DNA of 8,130 bases. Source: Candidatus Uhrbacteria bacterium (lineage in GTDB: Bacteria; Patescibacteriota; Patescibacteriia; 2-12-FULL-60-25). The translations under genes were made by a program, and so were the position numbers. Under the pieces are notes generated by a model, which saw only the letters and a program-made list of their open reading frames with translations, was not told the origin of the DNA and made no database searches. Shown here piece by piece: positions 7,532 to 8,130 of the stretch; position 1 is the first letter of the stretch; the number at the start of each line of letters is the position of its first letter. The stretch is taken from positions 1-8,130 of the forward strand of contig SICT01000047.1 in assembly GCA_009691315.1 (NCBI GenBank), written 5' to 3'.

Positions 7532-7533
7532 AT

Positions 7534-7899
7534 ATGCCAAAAATTCTGAATAATTCCGTATTCAAAGAACGACGTAGAGAACTGCGAAAGAACCAAACGG
7601 ATTCAGAAAAGATTCTGTGGCAATACCTACGAAATAAACAAATGAAAGGATTAAAATTTTACAGGCAGTACGGTGTTGGTCCTTATATCCTGGACTTCTA
7701 TTGTCAAAAACTAGGCTTAGCCATAGAGCTTGATGGCAGTCAGCATTTAGAAAAAGAAAAGCGCCTGTACGATGAAGCACGAACTCAATTTCTTCAAAGT
7801 TTTCATATTCGAGTCATTCGATTTTGGAGCAATGATGCGATAAAAAATACTAAAGGCGTCCTGGATGCAATCTATCAAGCCACGGAGACTCATCCCTAA
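7534..7899 (+). CDS. DUF559 / Vsr-like endonuclease-domain protein
   Basis: A 121-aa protein, a full-length DUF559 domain (PF04480) related to the Vsr very-short-patch-repair endonuclease fold. Characteristic features in order are RRELRKNQTDSEKILWQYLR (14-33), FYRQYGVGPYILDFYC (42-57), IELDGSQH (64-71), YDEAR (79-83) and IRVIRFWSND (92-101). Likely active-site residues are Glu25, Asp54, Glu65, Asp67 and His71, so nothing obvious is missing. Biochemical function is not established for most of the family; DNA cleavage is inferred from the fold. ATG 7534 is chosen because the domain begins right after it and GGAGG lies 9 nt upstream; an upstream GTG at 7438 would translate the repeat. The gene is packed between elements B and C, which face it with inverted GGTCAGAC/GTCTGACC ends (7524-7531 and 7901-7908), and it is oriented opposite to the T4SS genes. 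This suggests an acquired cassette. Confidence 0.9.
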   Translation: MPKILNNSVFKERRRELRKNQTDSEKILWQYLRNKQMKGLKFYRQYGVGPYILDFYCQKLGLAIELDGSQHLEKEKRLYDEARTQFLQSFHIRVIRFWSNDAIKNTKGVLDAIYQATETHP

Positions 7900-7900
7900 A

Positions 7901-8047
7901 GTCTGACCTCCTCTCTTTTGGAGTTGAAGTGAACGTGTGCAACTTCAACAGGAATGAGGTGAGTTAGTCGGCAAACAGGAACCAACTCCCTCCAGCTCCG
8001 TCAAAGCTCACCTGTTCGCTTCGACTCCAAAAGAGGGAGGGTCAGAG
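7901..8047. repeat. Palindromic repeat element C, downstream of the DUF559 gene
   Basis: A 147-bp copy beginning one base after the DUF559 stop codon. The outer ends TCTGACC (7902-7908) and GGTCAGA (8040-8046) pair. Both arms carry the long hairpin version: GTTGAAGT (7923-7930) with ACTTCAAC (7942-7949), and GTCAAAGC (8000-8007) with GCTTCGAC (8018-8025; one A-C mismatch, a G-U wobble on the other strand). The left arm is the same end type as the left of element A (ACCTCCTCTC with AATGAGGTGAGTTAG), and the right arm is the same type as the right of element B. It may also act to end or stabilise the nuclease mRNA, but no T-tract is present. Confidence 0.85.
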
Positions 8048-8081
8048 AGTGAGGTCGGCCCTTTCCCAGATGCTAAAAGGC

Positions 8082-8090
8082 TGCTACACT
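8082..8090 (+). promoter_or_regulatory. Putative extended -10 before the right-edge gene
   Basis: TGC followed by TACACT (8085-8090) lies 10 nt before ATG 8101, the same geometry as the virB4 promoter. No good -35 was seen at 17 nt. It is supported mainly by its similarity to the other two sites in the window. Confidence 0.4.
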
Positions 8091-8100
8091 CAGCTTCGAC

Positions 8101-8130
8101 ATGTTTCAAAAGAATACTCCCTTGGCGGTT
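8101..8130 (+). CDS. Possible start of a plus-strand gene, cut by the window edge
   Basis: Ten codons are visible (MFQKNTPLAV) and remain open to the right edge. The nearest upstream in-frame stop is TAA at 8074, and ATG 8101 is the only ATG after it. There is no Shine-Dalgarno, but a TGCTACACT extended -10 lies 10 nt upstream. Nothing can be said about function from ten residues, and the gene may not be real. Confidence 0.4.
   Translation, partial: MFQKNTPLAV

Noticed and set aside
7438..7533. GTG at 7438 as the start of the DUF559 gene, adding 32 residues
   Set aside because: The added residues would be translated from palindromic element B and do not look like a protein. The DUF559 domain begins just after ATG 7534, which has its own Shine-Dalgarno.
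1387..8047. CRISPR array or classical insertion sequence
   Set aside because: The repeats are few, palindromic, variable and not evenly spaced. No DDE or HUH transposase is encoded, and no target-site duplications were found.

Overview
This window looks like part of a Patescibacteria (CPR)-type genome. The basis is a compact minus-strand cluster holding a VirB6-like membrane protein, an unrecognised 550-aa protein, a PrgI-family protein, a separate TraC-like N-terminal-domain protein and a VirB4-type ATPase. That arrangement is characteristic of the reduced type IV secretion (T4SS)-like loci of these bacteria. The taxonomic call is an inference from gene content and compactness; no rRNA or other marker gene is present.

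Layout. On the minus strand, transcription runs from about 7340 towards position 1. The order is the VirB6-like gene (7326 to 4303), the 550-aa helical protein (4296 to 2644), PrgI-like (2642 to 2208), TraC-like (2202 to 1519), then a 177-bp gap and the VirB4 ATPase, which starts at 1341 and runs off the left edge after 447 codons. The first four genes are separated by only 6, 1 and 5 nt and are probably one operon. The 177-bp gap is the exception: it is filled by a palindromic repeat element (A) and followed by a good extended -10 promoter directly in front of virB4. On the plus strand, a small DUF559 (Vsr-like, PD-(D/E)XK-type) nuclease gene (7534-7899) sits between two further copies of the same element family (B, 7401-7531; C, 7901-8047). 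A partial plus-strand gene probably begins at 8101 at the right edge.

How it fits together. The minus-strand genes would build an inner-membrane channel (VirB6-like, PrgI-like) with its ATPase (TraC-like plus VirB4) for export or uptake of protein or DNA. The substrate cannot be read from this window, and VirD4, pilin and relaxase genes are not present here.

The most interesting signal is the relationship between the DUF559 gene and the palindromic elements. Three copies are built from interchangeable half-elements with compensatory stem changes. Two of them abut the nuclease gene within 1-2 nt, and one provides its Shine-Dalgarno sequence inside a hairpin. The third lies at the stop codon of the TraC-like gene. 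This resembles a nuclease/repeat partnership (compare REP elements with RAYT transposases), but mobility is inferred and not shown. A second, unrelated 99-bp palindromic element lies in frame inside the 550-aa gene. No tRNA, rRNA, CRISPR array or classical IS transposase was seen, and no gap without a gene exceeds 300 bases.
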